Shown: piece after piece, positions 34,535 through 47,455 of the stretch | How positions within the stretch are numbered: the first letter of the stretch is position 1 | Layout of the letters: each line of letters opens with the position of its first letter | Program-made: the position numbers and the translations under genes | Notes under the pieces: generated by a model | Told to the model about the DNA's origin: nothing | Seen by the model: only the letters and a program-made list of their open reading frames with translations | The model's database searches: none | Source of the DNA: Heterohyrax brucei | Lineage: Eukaryota; Chordata; Mammalia; Hyracoidea; Procaviidae | DNA length: 64,000 nucleotides | Assembly (NCBI GenBank): GCA_028571685.1 | Contig: CM053140.1 | Location: forward strand, 218,197,323-218,261,322 | Direction: 5' to 3'

Positions 34535-34979
34535 AATAAAATGATGGGGAAAAACACATCAAGCAAACAGCTACCCCAAAAGAGCAGGAATAGCAATATT
34601 AATTTCAGACAAACAGACATTTAAACAAAAATCCACTATACAGAAACAAAGACAGACATTATATGATGATTAAAGGGAAAATCCATCATAAAGACATAAC
34701 CATAATAAATATCTATGCTTCAATGACAGGGCTCCAAAGTACGTAAAATAAACTTGAACAGCACTGAAAAGAGAAAATCGCAGTTCTAGAATAACAGTAG
34801 CCAAGCCAGCCAAGTGCCGTCAAGTCAGATCCAGTAGGAAACGTCAATGATAAAGGACAGAACGTGTAGAAAAGAAATTCTACAAAGATACAGAAGATCA
34901 AAAGGCCACAATCAGCCAACTTGATCTCATAGATATACGAGACTGACAGTTGAGTTCATTAACTCGTCCTAGTAAAAGC

Positions 34980-35480
34980 GTTACATACCTCACTGCTGAA
35001 TATCAACTACAGTCACCTTTGAAGTACTCCCCCTGGGAAGCTACGTACACATACCAGTGCCTAGTCCACCTCTCAAAGCAATTTTGGAACTCTTTTACTG
35101 GAATGGCCATCAGAGCTGTTGTCGTTATTACATTTAATGTCCTGAATGTCATCTAAATGTCTTTCAATATTTCCTTTATTTTGGGGTAAGGAGAAAAGTC
35201 ACTGGGGACCAGATCAGGTGAGTAGCTAGGGTATTCCAATACAGTTATTTGTTTCATGGCTAAAACTCCCTCACAGGCAACTATACAATTAAGTTCAAGA
35301 ACTTGTGACCATGCCACTGTGAGCAATGGCCATTCCAGAAAGAGTTCCAAAACTGCTTTGAAGGGTGGACTAGGTACTGGTATCTGTGCATAGCTTCCCA
35401 TGGGGAGTACTTTGAAGGTGACTCTAGTGATAGTCAGCAGTGAGGTATCATTTAGAACAACTAAGTTTGTGGACTTAATT
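34980..35480. mobile_element. Mariner-type transposon remnant in fold-back form
   Basis: On the minus strand 'VLEYPSYSPDLVPSDF' (about 35240-35195) is the catalytic-Asp block of mariner transposases. The transposase C-terminus ('FQNCFERW', then 'SQGEYFKGD') is encoded on the minus strand at about 35125-35025 and again on the plus strand at about 35330-35420 ('FQNCFEGW', 'SHGEYFEGD'). The two outer parts, about 34985-35125 and 35325-35465, form a long imperfect inverted repeat. So the piece is a palindromic derivative of a transposase 3' end, not a simple truncated copy. It lies between the old L1 and the next L1. No terminal TA duplication was confirmed. Confidence 0.72.
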
Positions 35481-36455
35481 TTGGGACCTCTTGTAAAGAA
35501 GAAACACTCTTCCCAAAAGCTGGAAAGTACACATTCTTTTCCAAGGTGGAGGACTCAGCACATATCTCCTAAATCCCTCTGGAAACCAAGGCCTGAATTG
35601 ATAATTAAACAGAGCCTTCTGGACACCTAGTGAGCCCTAAGACACGGCATATGGCTGTCTATTTGTTCTACATACCACTGAGCTGGAAACTTCTCTTTCA
35701 CCAATCCCTCCCTTGATGAGTGTCGGCTCTCATGGACTGAAGATAAATTGCCATTTTAACTTGTTTTTCCTCTGTTGTAGCCAGTGGGAGGGGCTGAAGT
35801 TCCACTAGCAGCAAGGCTCAGACATATTGCTGATGAGATCAGTAAGCAAAGTCACCACATTTTGAGAGCCCAGTCTGGGAATCTGTGCACCTCAGCACCT
35901 CTGATCTCTCTCTCTCTTGGAATCTCTGAATCTCCACCACTGAATAGCATTTTCTGGGGCAGGCAGGGGAACTTGTGTGGAATGCCATCTTGATGCACTG
36001 GGAGGTGGTGTTTCCTATACAGAGGCCTCAGCTAGACCTAATCCCCAGGCTGAGAGGCAGTGCCTGCCTGGAGAGGACTTTGACAGCAGTAAAGCAGTCT
36101 TTGATATACAGATGCTTACTTTGCCACCTGGAAAGAGGGGCTCGCACAGCTGAAAACCTGACTAATTTTGGAAGTTGTCAGATACCTTTTACCATTCAAT
36201 AGAGAAATAACTGGTGCATTTGTATGGCATCTCTTCCAGCCTTTACTGTCTCACATTACAGGGTCAACTAACAGCTCCCCACTGACTCTATAAGGGGCAG
36301 TGTGTCTTTGCCAATCAGGAGGTGGAGCCTGTTACCCCAGAGACACCACTGAGCCCAGTCACTGGAGCACACAGAGGTACCTAGTGGTCAACTTCCTTTC
36401 AGACTGAGATATCGATCCCATTAAGGTAACACAAGAGAAACAAAACAATCTCCAT

Positions 36456-37415
36456 ATGCCCCAAAAGCAAAAAACTTTGGACTGGAACATTAGGAAGAAT
36501 TCACCTATGGATTCAGCAGGCCCACAAAAGAAAGAACCAAAGAACTTCCCAGATGAAGAAGCCTTTCTGAAACTATCGGAGGGCGAGTACAAAAGGATTA
36601 TACATAGAGCCCTACTAAACCTTATACAAAATGCAGCAGAGAAAAATGAGAAATTAAGCAAGCTGTTTGATCTGATGGAACACCAGTACTCTGAAATCCA
36701 ACAGATCAAGAACAAAATCAAAGACATAGAAAATTCAGTTCAAAGCCAAGAAAACAGAATTGAATAAATCGAAAACAGACTTTCTGACTTGGAAGACAAA
36801 ACTACTGACTCCAGCATCTATGAGGAAAAATAAGATAAAAGAACAAGAAAAATGAAGAAGCATTAAGAAACATGTGGTACTCTATTAAGAAGAACAATCT
36901 ACAATTAACTGGAGTTCCTGAACAGGTAGGACACCTGAAAACACAGAGAATATTGTGGCTGAGCTGCTGACAGAAAACTTCCCAGAAATTATGAAAGAAG
37001 AGAATATAGATATCCAAGATATGTATCAAACATTGCTCAATATAGATCCCAAAAGAAAGACTCCAAGACATAGTATACTCAGCCAAAGCCAAGTGCCAAA
37101 ATGAAACACAAGCAGAAACTCTTAAAGGCAGCAGGATTCAAAGCAAAGCTAACATTCAGAGGGAAATCCTGTAGGCTTTCATCTGATTTCTCAGCAGAAA
37201 CAATGCTGGCACAGAGACAATGGGATGACACATTCAAAACCTTGAAGGAGAACCTCCAACCAAGAATTATATATCCTGCAAAACTATCTTTCACACATGA
37301 AAATGAAATTAAGACATTCCCAGATAAACAGAAACTCAGAGACTTTGTAAAAACTGAACCAAAGCTCCAAGAAATACTGCAAGATGCTCTTGGCTTAGAA
37401 GAACAAAACCATTAA
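36456..37415 (+). pseudogene. L1 ORF1
   Basis: The start 'MPQKQKTLDWNIRKNSP' is followed by 'FPDEEAFLKLSEGEYKRIIH' and a coiled coil ('KNEKLSKLFDLMEHQYSEIQ') up to a stop at 36765-36767. The RNA-binding and C-terminal parts follow in other frames, the last 105 codons being open (37101-37415: 'FRGKSCRLSSDFSAETMLAQ' and 'RIIYPAKLSFTHENEIKTFP'). Function in the family is RNA binding by trimeric ORF1p. At least one stop and one frame change inactivate it. Confidence 0.82.
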
Positions 37416-37847
37416 TTTTGTATTTTAGGAGGAAATATAGGACACATCATCCAGAAACCTATTCTGTTAGGGAAGGTTCCAAACCCAAAGTCATAATATT
37501 AAAAGAAGGCATCTAGTGACCATATCGTGAAAACTATAATGTCATCATACTAAAAAGAGAGATGTACTACAATCATAATAGTCCTTCCAGATGGAGAGGA
37601 AGTTAATAAGACTTGTAGTAGTTAACATTGGGTTTAAACACAGACTATTAAGGGAGATCACAGGGGCAGCCATGAAGCACAATAAAGATGCAACATATCA
37701 AATCAAGAAACATAGTACAGGAGTCTTAACATACACAAAACTGACACTGAAAAGGGTGAAAAATCAACTCATAAAGAAGAATGTCCCAGAACAGAATAGT
37801 AAGAACAACGGAGGAAACATCAACACAAAAATAAACGTATCACAATG

Positions 37848-40800
37848 ACACCACTAAACATATACCTATCAATAATTACATAGAATGTGAGTGGACTGAA
37901 CGCTCCAGTAAAGAGGCAACAAGTGGCTTCTTGGATCAGAAGACATAACTCATCCATGTGTTGCTTAAAAGAAACTCACCTCAGACTTAAAGATATGAAC
38001 TGAAAATTAACGATACACAAAGAAGAGCAGGTATAGCAATACTAATCTCAGATAAAATAGATTTTAGTGTAAAATACACCATCGTGGACAAGGGTGGACA
38101 CTATGTATTGCTGAAAGGTTGAATACACAAGCAGGACTTAATGATATTAAATATTTACTCACCCAATACTAGAGCACCTAAATACATCGAAGAAACACTG
38201 ACTATAGTCAAAAACAAGACAGATCACTCCACAACAATAGTGGGAGACTTTGACACTCCACTCTCAATATTGGACAGATCAACTAGAAAAAAGCTCAGTG
38301 AAGACACAGAAGATCTTATTATCACAATTAATCAGCTAGACCTAATTGACATATACAGAACTTTTTATCCATCAACAGGTAACTATACCTTCTTCTCCAG
38401 TACACATGGAACATTTTCCAGAATAGACCAGGTGCTAGCACATGAAGCAAATCTCAACAAAATCCATACCATTGAATTATTGCAAAGGATCTTCTCAGAC
38501 CACAAAGCCATTGAAGTCAAAATCAGTAGCAGGAAAAATAGATAGAAAGTGGAGCACATGGAAACTGGACAACATCTTGCTCAAAAGCCAGAATGAAAAC
38601 ACTTCTTACCAGAATCTATGGAATACAGCCAAAGCAGTGCTCAGAGGTGAATTTATCTTGATAAATGCACAAACCCAGAAGCAAGAAAGAACCCAAATCA
38701 AAGATCTAACCCTACAGCTTGAACAAGTAGAGAGAGAGAGCAACAGAGGAACCCCTCAGTCACCAGAAGAAAACAGAACATAAAGATTAGAGCAGAACTA
38801 AGCAAATTAGAGAACAGAGGAACAATTGAAAAGACCAAAACCTGGTTTTTTGAAAAGACCAACAAAATTGACAAAGCATTGGCTAAACTTACTGAAGATA
38901 AACAGGAAACAAATAACCCAAATAAGAACTGAGAGAGGAGTTGTCAAAACAGATCCATCAGAAATCAAAAATATCATAACAGAATATTATAAACATATGT
39001 AATCTAACAAATTTGAAAACCTAGAGGAAATGGACAAATTCCTAGATTCATATCACCTACCAAAATTATCACAAAGCGAAGCAGAACAACTTAATAAACC
39101 CATCACAAACGAAGAGATTGAAAAAGTCATCTAAATACTACCAAATTTTAAAAAAAAAGCCCTGGCCCAGATTCCTTCAGCACGGAATTCTACCACACTT
39201 TTAAAGAAGAGTTATCTCCAATACTACTGAGATGATTTCACAGCATAGTAAGGGATGGAATACTCCAGATTTGTTCTATAAAGCCAGCATAACCCTGATA
39301 CCAAAGCTCGGGAAAAAACCAACAAAAAAGAAGGAATACAGAACAATATCCCTCATGAATCTATATGCAAAAATCTTCAACAAAATTCTTGCCAAAAGAA
39401 TACAACAATATATCAAAAGAATATTTCATAATGACCAAGTTGGATTCATACCAGGGATGCAAGTCTGGTTCAACATCAGAAAAACAATTAATGTGATCAA
39501 CCGTATAAATGATGCAGAAGACAAGAATCACGTGATTTTGTCTATTGCTGAAGAAAAGCCATCTGATAAAGTCCAGCACCCATTCATGCTAAAAACTCTC
39601 AGCAAAATAGGAATAGACAGAAAATTCCTCAGTGCAATGATGGCCGTTTATACAAAGCTGACTGCCTACATCATCCTGAATGGAGAGAGACTGAAACAAC
39701 TCTCCTTAAGAACAGCAATTAGACAAGGATGCCCACTCTCACCTCTCCTATTCAACATTGTACTAGAAGTTCTAGCCAGAGCAATTAGACAAGACCAAGA
39801 AATAAAGGGCATCTGCATGGCCAAAGAACAAGTAAAAATTTCCCTATTTGCAGATGATATGATTGCATACACAGAGGATCCTAAGGTATACATAAGTAAA
39901 CTGCTCAAATTGATAGAAGAGTTCAGCAAAGTGTCAAGAGACAAGATAAACATAAGTAAATCAGTAGGATTCCTTTATACCAACAATGATATTATTAAAG
40001 AAGAAATCACCAAACCAATACTATTTACTATAGCCCCCAAGAAGATAAAATACCTAGGAATAAATTTAACCAGAGAAATAACAGACCTTTACAAACAGAA
40101 CTACAAGACCTTACTACAAGAAACTAAGAGATACTTACATAAATGGAGAAGCCTACCCTGCTCATGGATAGGAAGACTTAGCATTGTGAAAATGTCTATT
40201 TTATCCAAAGCAATTTACTTATATAATGCAATCACAATAAAATTCCCGTGACAATTTTTGAATGAGATGGAGAAACAAATCACCAAGTTGTTTGGAGAGG
40301 GAAGAAGCCCTGGACAAGTACAGCACTACTGAAGAAGAAGAACACAGTGGGAGGCCTTTCACAACCCAATTTTAGTACCTGCTACACTGCCAAAGTAGTC
40401 AAAACGGCCTGCTATTGGTACAAAAAGAGACAGATAGATCAATGGAACAGAATTGAGATCCCAGCAATCACACCATCTTACTATGAACAGTTGATATTCC
40501 ACAAAGGTCCTAAGACATTAAACAGGGGTAAAAACAGTCTCTTCAACAAATGGTACTGGCAAAACTGGATAGCCATCTGCAATAAATCTAAACAAGACCC
40601 ATATCTCACACCTTACACAAACACCAACTCAAACTGGATAAAAGACTTAAATGTCAAATCTAAAACAATAAAGCTCATCCAAGAAAAACTAGGATCCACA
40701 ACGGAAATTTTAATACACGATGTAGACAGACTTCAAAGTCTCACAGACAAACCACAATCAACAGAAGAGAAAATAGATCAATGGGAACTACTAAAAATCA

Positions 40801-41560
40801 AACACTTTTGCTAATCCAAAGACTTTATTAATAGAATTAAAAGACCACTTACAAAATGAGAAAAAATATTTGGCAACCATATGTCAGACCGATGTCTGAT
40901 CTCCACAATGTATAAGATACTGTAAAATACCAATAAGGAAAAGATAAATCATCCAGTTAAGCAATTAGCAAAGGAGATGGACAGACACTTCTCTAAAGAG
41001 GAGATCCAGGCAGCCGAAAAACACATGTGGACAAGCTCACGATCATTAGTCAATAAAGAAAATCAGATCAAAACTACAATGAGATACCTTCTCACCCCAA
41101 CAAGGTTAACCATGACCAAAAAATGCAGAACAACAAATGCTGGAGAGGCTGTGGAGAAAATGGAACTCTCCTACACTGTTGGTGGGAATGCAAAATGGTG
41201 AAACCTCTTTGGAAAGCAATCTAGCGCTTCCTCAAAAAGACGTAAATAGATATACCATTCGACCCAGTAATTCCACTGCTTGGAACACTCCCTACAGAAT
41301 CAAGGCCATTCACACCAATTGATGCATTTATGAGAATGTTTACTGCAGCACAGTCCACAATAGCAAATAGATGGAATCAAGTCAGATGCCCAACAACAGA
41401 GGAATGGATAGCTAAACTATGGTATATATCCTCAATGGAACACTATGCAATGGTAAAGTGATCATTTTAGGAAACGTCTCATAACCTGGTTTCAACTGGA
41501 GGACATTATGTTGAGTGAAAGTAGGAGTGACAAAAGGACAAACATTTTATGAGGCCCCTA
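37848..41560 (+). pseudogene. L1 ORF2, longest preserved reverse transcriptase in the window
   Basis: The endonuclease part is open at 38141-38545 ('MILNIYSPNTRAPKYIEETL', then 'GDFDTPLSILDRSTRK', then 'SDHKAIEVKI'), the order of L1 endonuclease motifs. The reverse transcriptase lies in the 339-codon open stretch 39232-40251, with '[20 protein letters not shown]', the catalytic FADD at 39847-39858 and '[13 protein letters not shown]'. The thumb and C-terminal segments (40347-40814, 40977-41322) follow. Breaks remain at several points, for example a short deletion near 40290. In life the protein would nick DNA and prime reverse transcription. Confidence 0.85.
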
Positions 41561-42560
41561 CGATAAGAACTTAAAAACAGACTGGTGCGTAGAAGAAAAG
41601 ACTCTTTGACAGTTGCAAAAAGGAGGAGGGAGGAAGGGAGAGGGTGGGATATTGATTAAATAGTTGATAGAAACTTGGTTGGGTGAAATCTGTGACAGCA
41701 CACATTAGAAAGAAGATCAATTTTAACTGGAGTTCAATATAACATGATTACTCCTCCCATCTTAACCCAAAATTGCAAAGACAAGGTAGCTGGGGTCGGT
41801 GTCTGAGAATCATGTTCCCAGGGGAAATCGAGGCCAATTGGTACAACTAGCATTTCACTACCAGAGTCTACTGCACCCCAAATTGGTGAGTGCCATCTGG
41901 GGTCTTAAAAGCTTTCAAGCTGCCATCTGAGGTACACCAAATGGTACCAACTCTTGAGGAACAGATGATCTCCATGGATCAAAATGACATGCGACAAAGA
42001 GAATTCAGCAGACAGACCCACTTGAGCAGGTGACTACATTAACATGTGACTGGAAGAACCAGATGGTGTCAAGCCACCACCAGTGATAGCCATGATGTGG
42101 TGCGCAAAGTTGATTCTCACAGGTAACACGAAAATAAAAAAGGTTGCGCCCTGAGATCTCCACTAAAAGATCACAATTAATGGTGCAGGGGCCTTGGGGT
42201 TTCCCTGAGAGCATGGCCTCTGGCCCTGATGCTGCCCCTGTCTATAAATCATAATGGAGGTCAACTCTTTGGGCAGAAATGGATTGGACTTGGTGACACA
42301 GAGCAACCATATTATGTGTGCGCTTTATGGTTCTATATATGTATAGGATGTCATCCAGCTGACCTCTTACTGGATGTGGGGGACAAGGTGGACAGGAGGG
42401 GATAGGAGATAGTTAGGAGGATATGACATGTCCAGAATAGAGAAGAGGAGTGTGCTGTCACCAGGCAGGGAGAGCAGTGGGAGCCACTCATTGGCAGGTA
42501 TGCAAATTTATATGGGATTATATATTCTCACTCATTCATACTAAAAAGATATATTTAAAA
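41561..42560 (+). other. L1 3'UTR
   Basis: Non-coding tail with 'aattggtgagtgccatctgg' (41881-41900), the 'agccaccaccagtgatagcc' block and a G-rich section ('gtgggggacaaggtggacag' followed by 'gaggggatagg', 42376-42407) that could form G-quadruplex structure, as known for L1 3'UTRs. Confidence 0.7.
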
Positions 42561-42565
42561 AAATG

Positions 42566-43148
42566 AAAGAAACATGTGGGACTCTATCAAGAGGAATAAT
42601 CTACCATTAACTGGAGTTCCTGAACAAGGTGAGACAGCTGAAAACAGAGAGAGTATTGTTGTTGAGTTGCTGACAGAAAATTTCTCTGAAATTATGAAAG
42701 AACAGATACTCAAGACATGTCTCTAATACCACAAAAATAGATCCCAAAAGAAGGACACCACAAGCACAAACTCTTAAATGCAGTGAGCCTCAAAGCAATA
42801 CTAACATTCAGAGGGATGCCCTGTAGACTTTGTTCTGACTTCTCAGAAGAAATGCTGTTGGCACAGAGGCAGTGGGATGACACATTCAAAGCCTTGAAGG
42901 AGAAAAGCTTTCAACTAAGAATTATATTTCCTGCAAAACTGTCTTTCAAATATGAAGATGAAATTAAGACATTCACAGATAAACAGAAGCTTAGACACTT
43001 TGTAAAAAACAAATCAAAACTACAAGAAATACTGAAAGCAGTTCTTTCCCTAGAAAAACAAACAATTAAGTGTATATTTAAGGAGGCAATGCAGGACACA
43101 ACATACAGAAACCTACTCAGTCAGGAAAGGCACAAAATTCAATCATAG
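42566..43148 (+). pseudogene. L1 ORF1, C-terminal half
   Basis: The open stretch 42783-43148 encodes 'FRGMPCRLCSDFSEEMLLAQ' and 'RIIFPAKLSFKYEDEIKTFT', the ORF1p C-terminal domain, close to the copy at 37140-37360. The coiled coil and the start are missing because of the 5' truncation. Confidence 0.8.
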
Positions 43149-43485
43149 CTACAAGATTAAAAGAAGGGAACCAAAGACCATATAATGAAAAGATACCATC
43201 ACATTAAAAAGTGGGATATACTACAGTAGTTATAATCTTTTCAGATGGAGAAAAAATTAATAAGATATGCGGAAGTTAAAATTGGGTTTAAATTCAAAAT
43301 ATTCAGGGGATCAAAAGGGTAGTCACAAAGCATAATAACAACTCATCAAAATAAGGAATGTAGAACTGGAGTCTAAACAATCACAAAACCAACACTGAAA
43401 AAGAGTCAACCCATAGAGAAGAATGACACACAACAGAATATAAAGAGCAACAAAGAAAACACCCGCACAAAAATAAATACATCAA

Positions 43486-46400
43486 AATAACAGCACTAAA
43501 CACATAACTATCAATAATTTCACTGAATGTAAACAGACTGAACACTTCAGTAAAGAGACAGTGAGTGACATCTTGGATCAAAAGACACAACTCCTCTATA
43601 TGTTGCTTACAAGAAACACACTTTAGACTTAAAGATATGAACAAACTGAAAATTAAAGGATAGAATAACATATACCAAGTTAACAATATACAAAGAAGAG
43701 CAAGTGTGGCAGTATGAATCTCATATGAAATAGATTTTAATGTAAAATCCACCATCTTGGACAAGGACAGTCACTATTTATTGCTGAAAGTTTCAATACA
43801 CAAGCAGGACTTAATGATACTAAATACTTATGCACCTAATACTAGAGCACCTAGGTACATTGAAGAAACACTGACTATAGTCAAAAACAAGACAGATCAC
43901 TCCACAATAAGAGTGGGAGACTTCATCACTCCACTTTGAGTAATGGACATATCCTCTAGAAAAAACTCAGTGAAGAACAGGTCTTATTGCAACAATTAAT
44001 CAATTAGACCTCACTGACACATACAGAACTTTTTATCTATCAACAGACAACTATGCCTTCTTCTCCAATGCACAAGCAACATTTTCCAGAGTAGATCGTG
44101 TGTTAGCACATAAAGCAAATCCCCGAAAATCCAAGCCACTGAATTATAGCAAAGCATCTTCTCAGACTACAAACATGTAAATGTCAAAATCAACAGCAGA
44201 AAAAACACTGATAGAAATTGGAACTCATGGAAACTGAACAACATCTTGATCAAAAAGCCACAGGTTATAGAAGAAATCAAGGATGAAATAAAGAAATTCA
44301 TGGATTCAAATGAGAATGAAAACACATCATAACAGAACTTATGGGATACAGCAAAAGCAGTGCTCAGAGGTCAGTTTATCTCTATAAATGCATGTATTCA
44401 GAAGGAAGAAAGGACTCAAACCAAAAACTTAACCCTATGGCTTGAAGAAGTACAAAGAGAGCAACAGAAGAACCCCTTAGGCCCCAGAAGAAAATAGATG
44501 GTACAGATTAGAGCAGAACTAAATGAATCAGAGAATAGAAGAACAATTGAAAAAAATGATAAAACCAAAAGCTGGTTATTTGAAAAGATCAGCAAAATTG
44601 ACAGACCACTGGCTAAACTTACTGGAAAAAAAAAAAACAGGAAAGGAAACAAATAAACCAAATAAGAAATGAGATGAGATGGGAGATGTCACAACAGCTC
44701 CAATAGAAATCAAAAGTATCATAACAGAATACTATGAAAGACTGTATGTTAACAGATATTAAAACCTAGAAGAAATGGACAAATTCCTAGATTCATATTA
44801 CCTACCAAAATTATCACAAGGGGAAATAGAGCAACTTAATAAATCCATCACAAAGGAAAAGATTGCAAAGGTCATCAAAAAACTACCAACCAAAAAAGTC
44901 TTGGCCCAGATGGCTTCACTGGAGAATTCCACCAAGCTTTTAGAGAAGAGTTAACTCCCATACTACTGAGACTATTTCAAAGCATAGAAAGGGATGGAAT
45001 ACTCCCAGGTTTATTCTGTGAAGACAGCACAACTCTGATACCAAAGTCAAGAAAGATCTCACAAAAAAAAGAAAAATTACAGACAAATGTCACAACCTAC
45101 ATGCAAAAATCTTCAACAAAATACATTACAACAGAATACAACAACACATCAAAAAAATAATACATCATGACCAAGTTGGATTCATACCAGGGATGCAAGG
45201 CTGGTTCAGAATCAGAAAAACAATTATGTGATCAACCACATAGATAACACAAAATAGTCACCTGGTTTTGTCAATTGATGCAGAAAACACATTTGAGAAA
45301 GTCTAACACCCATTCATACTAAAAACTCACAGCAAAATAGGAACAGAAGGCAAATTCCTCAATGCAACAAGGAGCATCTATGCAAAGCCAGCTGCCTACA
45401 TCATCCTGAACGGAGAGAGACTGAAACAAGTCCCCCTGAGAACGAGATCTAGACAAGGATGCCCACTATCACTACTTCTATTCAACACTGTACTAGAAGT
45501 GCTGGATAAAGTATCAGGATATAAGGTAAACATAAGTAAATTGTTAGGATTCTTTATACCAATAAGGAGATCATTAAAGAATAAATCATCAAGTCAATGC
45601 CATTTGCTATAGCCCCCTAAAAGATAAAATATCTAGGAATAAATCTAATGAGAGAAATAAATACATGATGAATATATAGAAAATTGACCTGTGCAAATAG
45701 AACCTACTGCTAGAAACTAAGAGTACATAAATGAAGAAACCTACCCTGCTCAAGGATAGGACAACTTAGCATTGTGAAAATGTCTATTTTATATCAACAC
45801 AATCCCAATACAAATTCCAGTGACATTTTTTAATGAGATAGAGAAACAAATCACCCAGCTTTGTTTGGAAAGGAGAGAAACCCCGGACAAGAAGAGCATT
45901 ACTGAAGAGGAAGAACACACTGGGAGGCCTCTCACTACCTGAGTATAGAACCTATTACACTGCCACAGTAGTCAAAACAGCCTAGTACTAGTACAAAAAA
46001 AGGCACGTAGACCAATGGAATAGTGTTGAGACCCCAGAGATACCACCATCCTCATACGAACAGTTGATATTCAACAAAGGCCCTAAGATTCTAAACTGGG
46101 GTGAAAACAGTCTCTTCAGCAAATGGTGCTGGCAAAATTGGATACCCGTCTACAAAAACTTGAAACAAGACCCATATCTCACACCTTACACAAAAACCAA
46201 CTCAATTTGGATAAAACACCTAAATATCAAACCTAAAATGATAAAAATCATGCAAGAAAAAATAGGGTCAACAATGGAAGGTTTAATACACAATGAAAAC
46301 GGATTTCAAAATCTGACAAACAAAGCTTGATCAACAGAAGAGGAAATAGACAAATGGGAACTATTAAGAATCAAACACTTTTGCTCATCCAAAGACTTTA

Positions 46401-47140
46401 TCAAAAGAATTAGAAGGCCACCCACAGAATAATATCTGGCAACTATACATCACATCTACATCTGTTCTCTATAATCTAAGATGTACTGCAACATACCAGC
46501 AATAAAAAGATAAATAACCCAATTAAGTAATGGGCAAAAGAGATGGACAAACGCTTCACTAAAGAGGACATCTAGGCAGCCAAAAAACACGTGAGGAAAT
46601 GCTCACAATCATTAGCTATTAAAGAAATCCAAATCAAAACTACAATAAGATATCATCTCACCCCAACAAGGTTAGCCATGATCCAAAAAACACAAACCAA
46701 CAAATACTGGGGAGGCTATGGATAAATTGGAACTCTCCTACACTGCTGCTGAGATCATCAAATGGTACAATCTCTTTGGAAAGCAACCTGGCACTTCCTT
46801 AAATAGCTGGAAATAGATACACCATTTGACCCAGTAATCCCACTGACTGGAATATATCTTACAGAAGCAAGGGCAGTCACATCAACAGATGTATGCACAC
46901 AAATGTTTATTGTAGCACAGTCCAAAATAGCAAAAAGGTAGAATCAACCCAGATGCCCAACAACAGATGAATGGGTAAACAAACTATGGTACATATACTC
47001 AGTGGAACGCCACACATTGATAAAGAACAATAATGATTTTAAGCAGCATCTCATAGCCTGGTTTCAGCTGGAAGACATTATGTTGAGTGAAATTAGAGAG
47101 CAGCATAAAGACATACATTGTATGAGACCCCTACTATAAG
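43486..47140 (+). pseudogene. L1 ORF2, start codon and FADD region lost
   Basis: The expected ATG is ATA at 43486. Endonuclease sequence is open at 43757-43939 ('DLMILNTYAPNTRAPRYIEE'). At about 45503 the reading jumps from 'LEVL' to 'DKVSGYKVN', missing about 150-200 bases that include the FADD active site in the copies at 39770-39940. C-terminal parts follow (46064-46330 and beyond). Frequent stops; clearly dead. Confidence 0.78.
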
Positions 47141-47455
47141 GATTTAAAAACAGACTCATGTACAGAAGAAAAGACTCTTTGGTGGCTACATTAGAGAAGA
47201 GGGAAGGAGGAAGAGGCTTGGTTATAGAGTAGGTAGTTGACAGAAATTTGTTTGGGTGAAACCAGTGATAGCATACCATAGAAAGAAGATCAACTTAACT
47301 GGACTTCAATGTAACTGAAAGCTTTTCTAATCTTAACCCAATATTGCAAGGATGGAGTAGCAGGGGCAAGGGTTTTGGGAAAATGATCTCAGTGGACATT
47401 GAAGCAATTGGCACAACTAGCCTACTGCTAAGAGAGTCTTCTGCTCACGCAATTG

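Larger units (their letters stand above)
26240..34950 (+). mobile_element. Old L1, split by a MaLR LTR and a younger L1
   Basis: An L1 body is seen in three pieces: 26240-27018 (end of ORF1, inter-ORF and start of ORF2, with the endonuclease opening 'MITLNVNGPNIPIKRQRV' near 26918-26971), 27563-27613 and 34551-34950 (further endonuclease sequence). The gaps are a MaLR solo LTR (27019-27562) and a complete L1 (27614-34534). Read across the gaps, the pieces keep L1 order. It is truncated at both ends; the right side meets a mariner remnant. Confidence 0.7.
35535..42560 (+). mobile_element. Near-complete L1
   Basis: The 5' region 'aggactcagcacatatctcc' parallels the L1 start at 27628-27655. A 5'UTR of about 0.9 kb (to 36455), ORF1 (36456-37415), an inter-ORF gap, ORF2 (37848 to about 41560) and a 3'UTR with a short A-rich end near 42540-42560 follow. 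The exact 5' edge and the target duplication were not found. This is the best-preserved L1 of the window. Confidence 0.8.
42562..47455 (+). mobile_element. 5'-truncated L1 directly after the previous L1
   Basis: Begins inside ORF1 at a point equal to about 36862 of the neighbouring L1 ('gaaacatgtgg' in both), runs through ORF1, ORF2 and the first ~350 bp of the 3'UTR, and stops without a poly-A tail near 47455, where unrelated sequence starts. Its left end touches the A-rich end of the previous L1. Confidence 0.75.

Noticed and set aside
34795..34850. Possible AfroSINE start ('gccgtcaagtcagatcc')
   Set aside because: Only about 25 bases resemble the SINE and L1 endonuclease sequence resumes at once, so it is not supported as an insertion.
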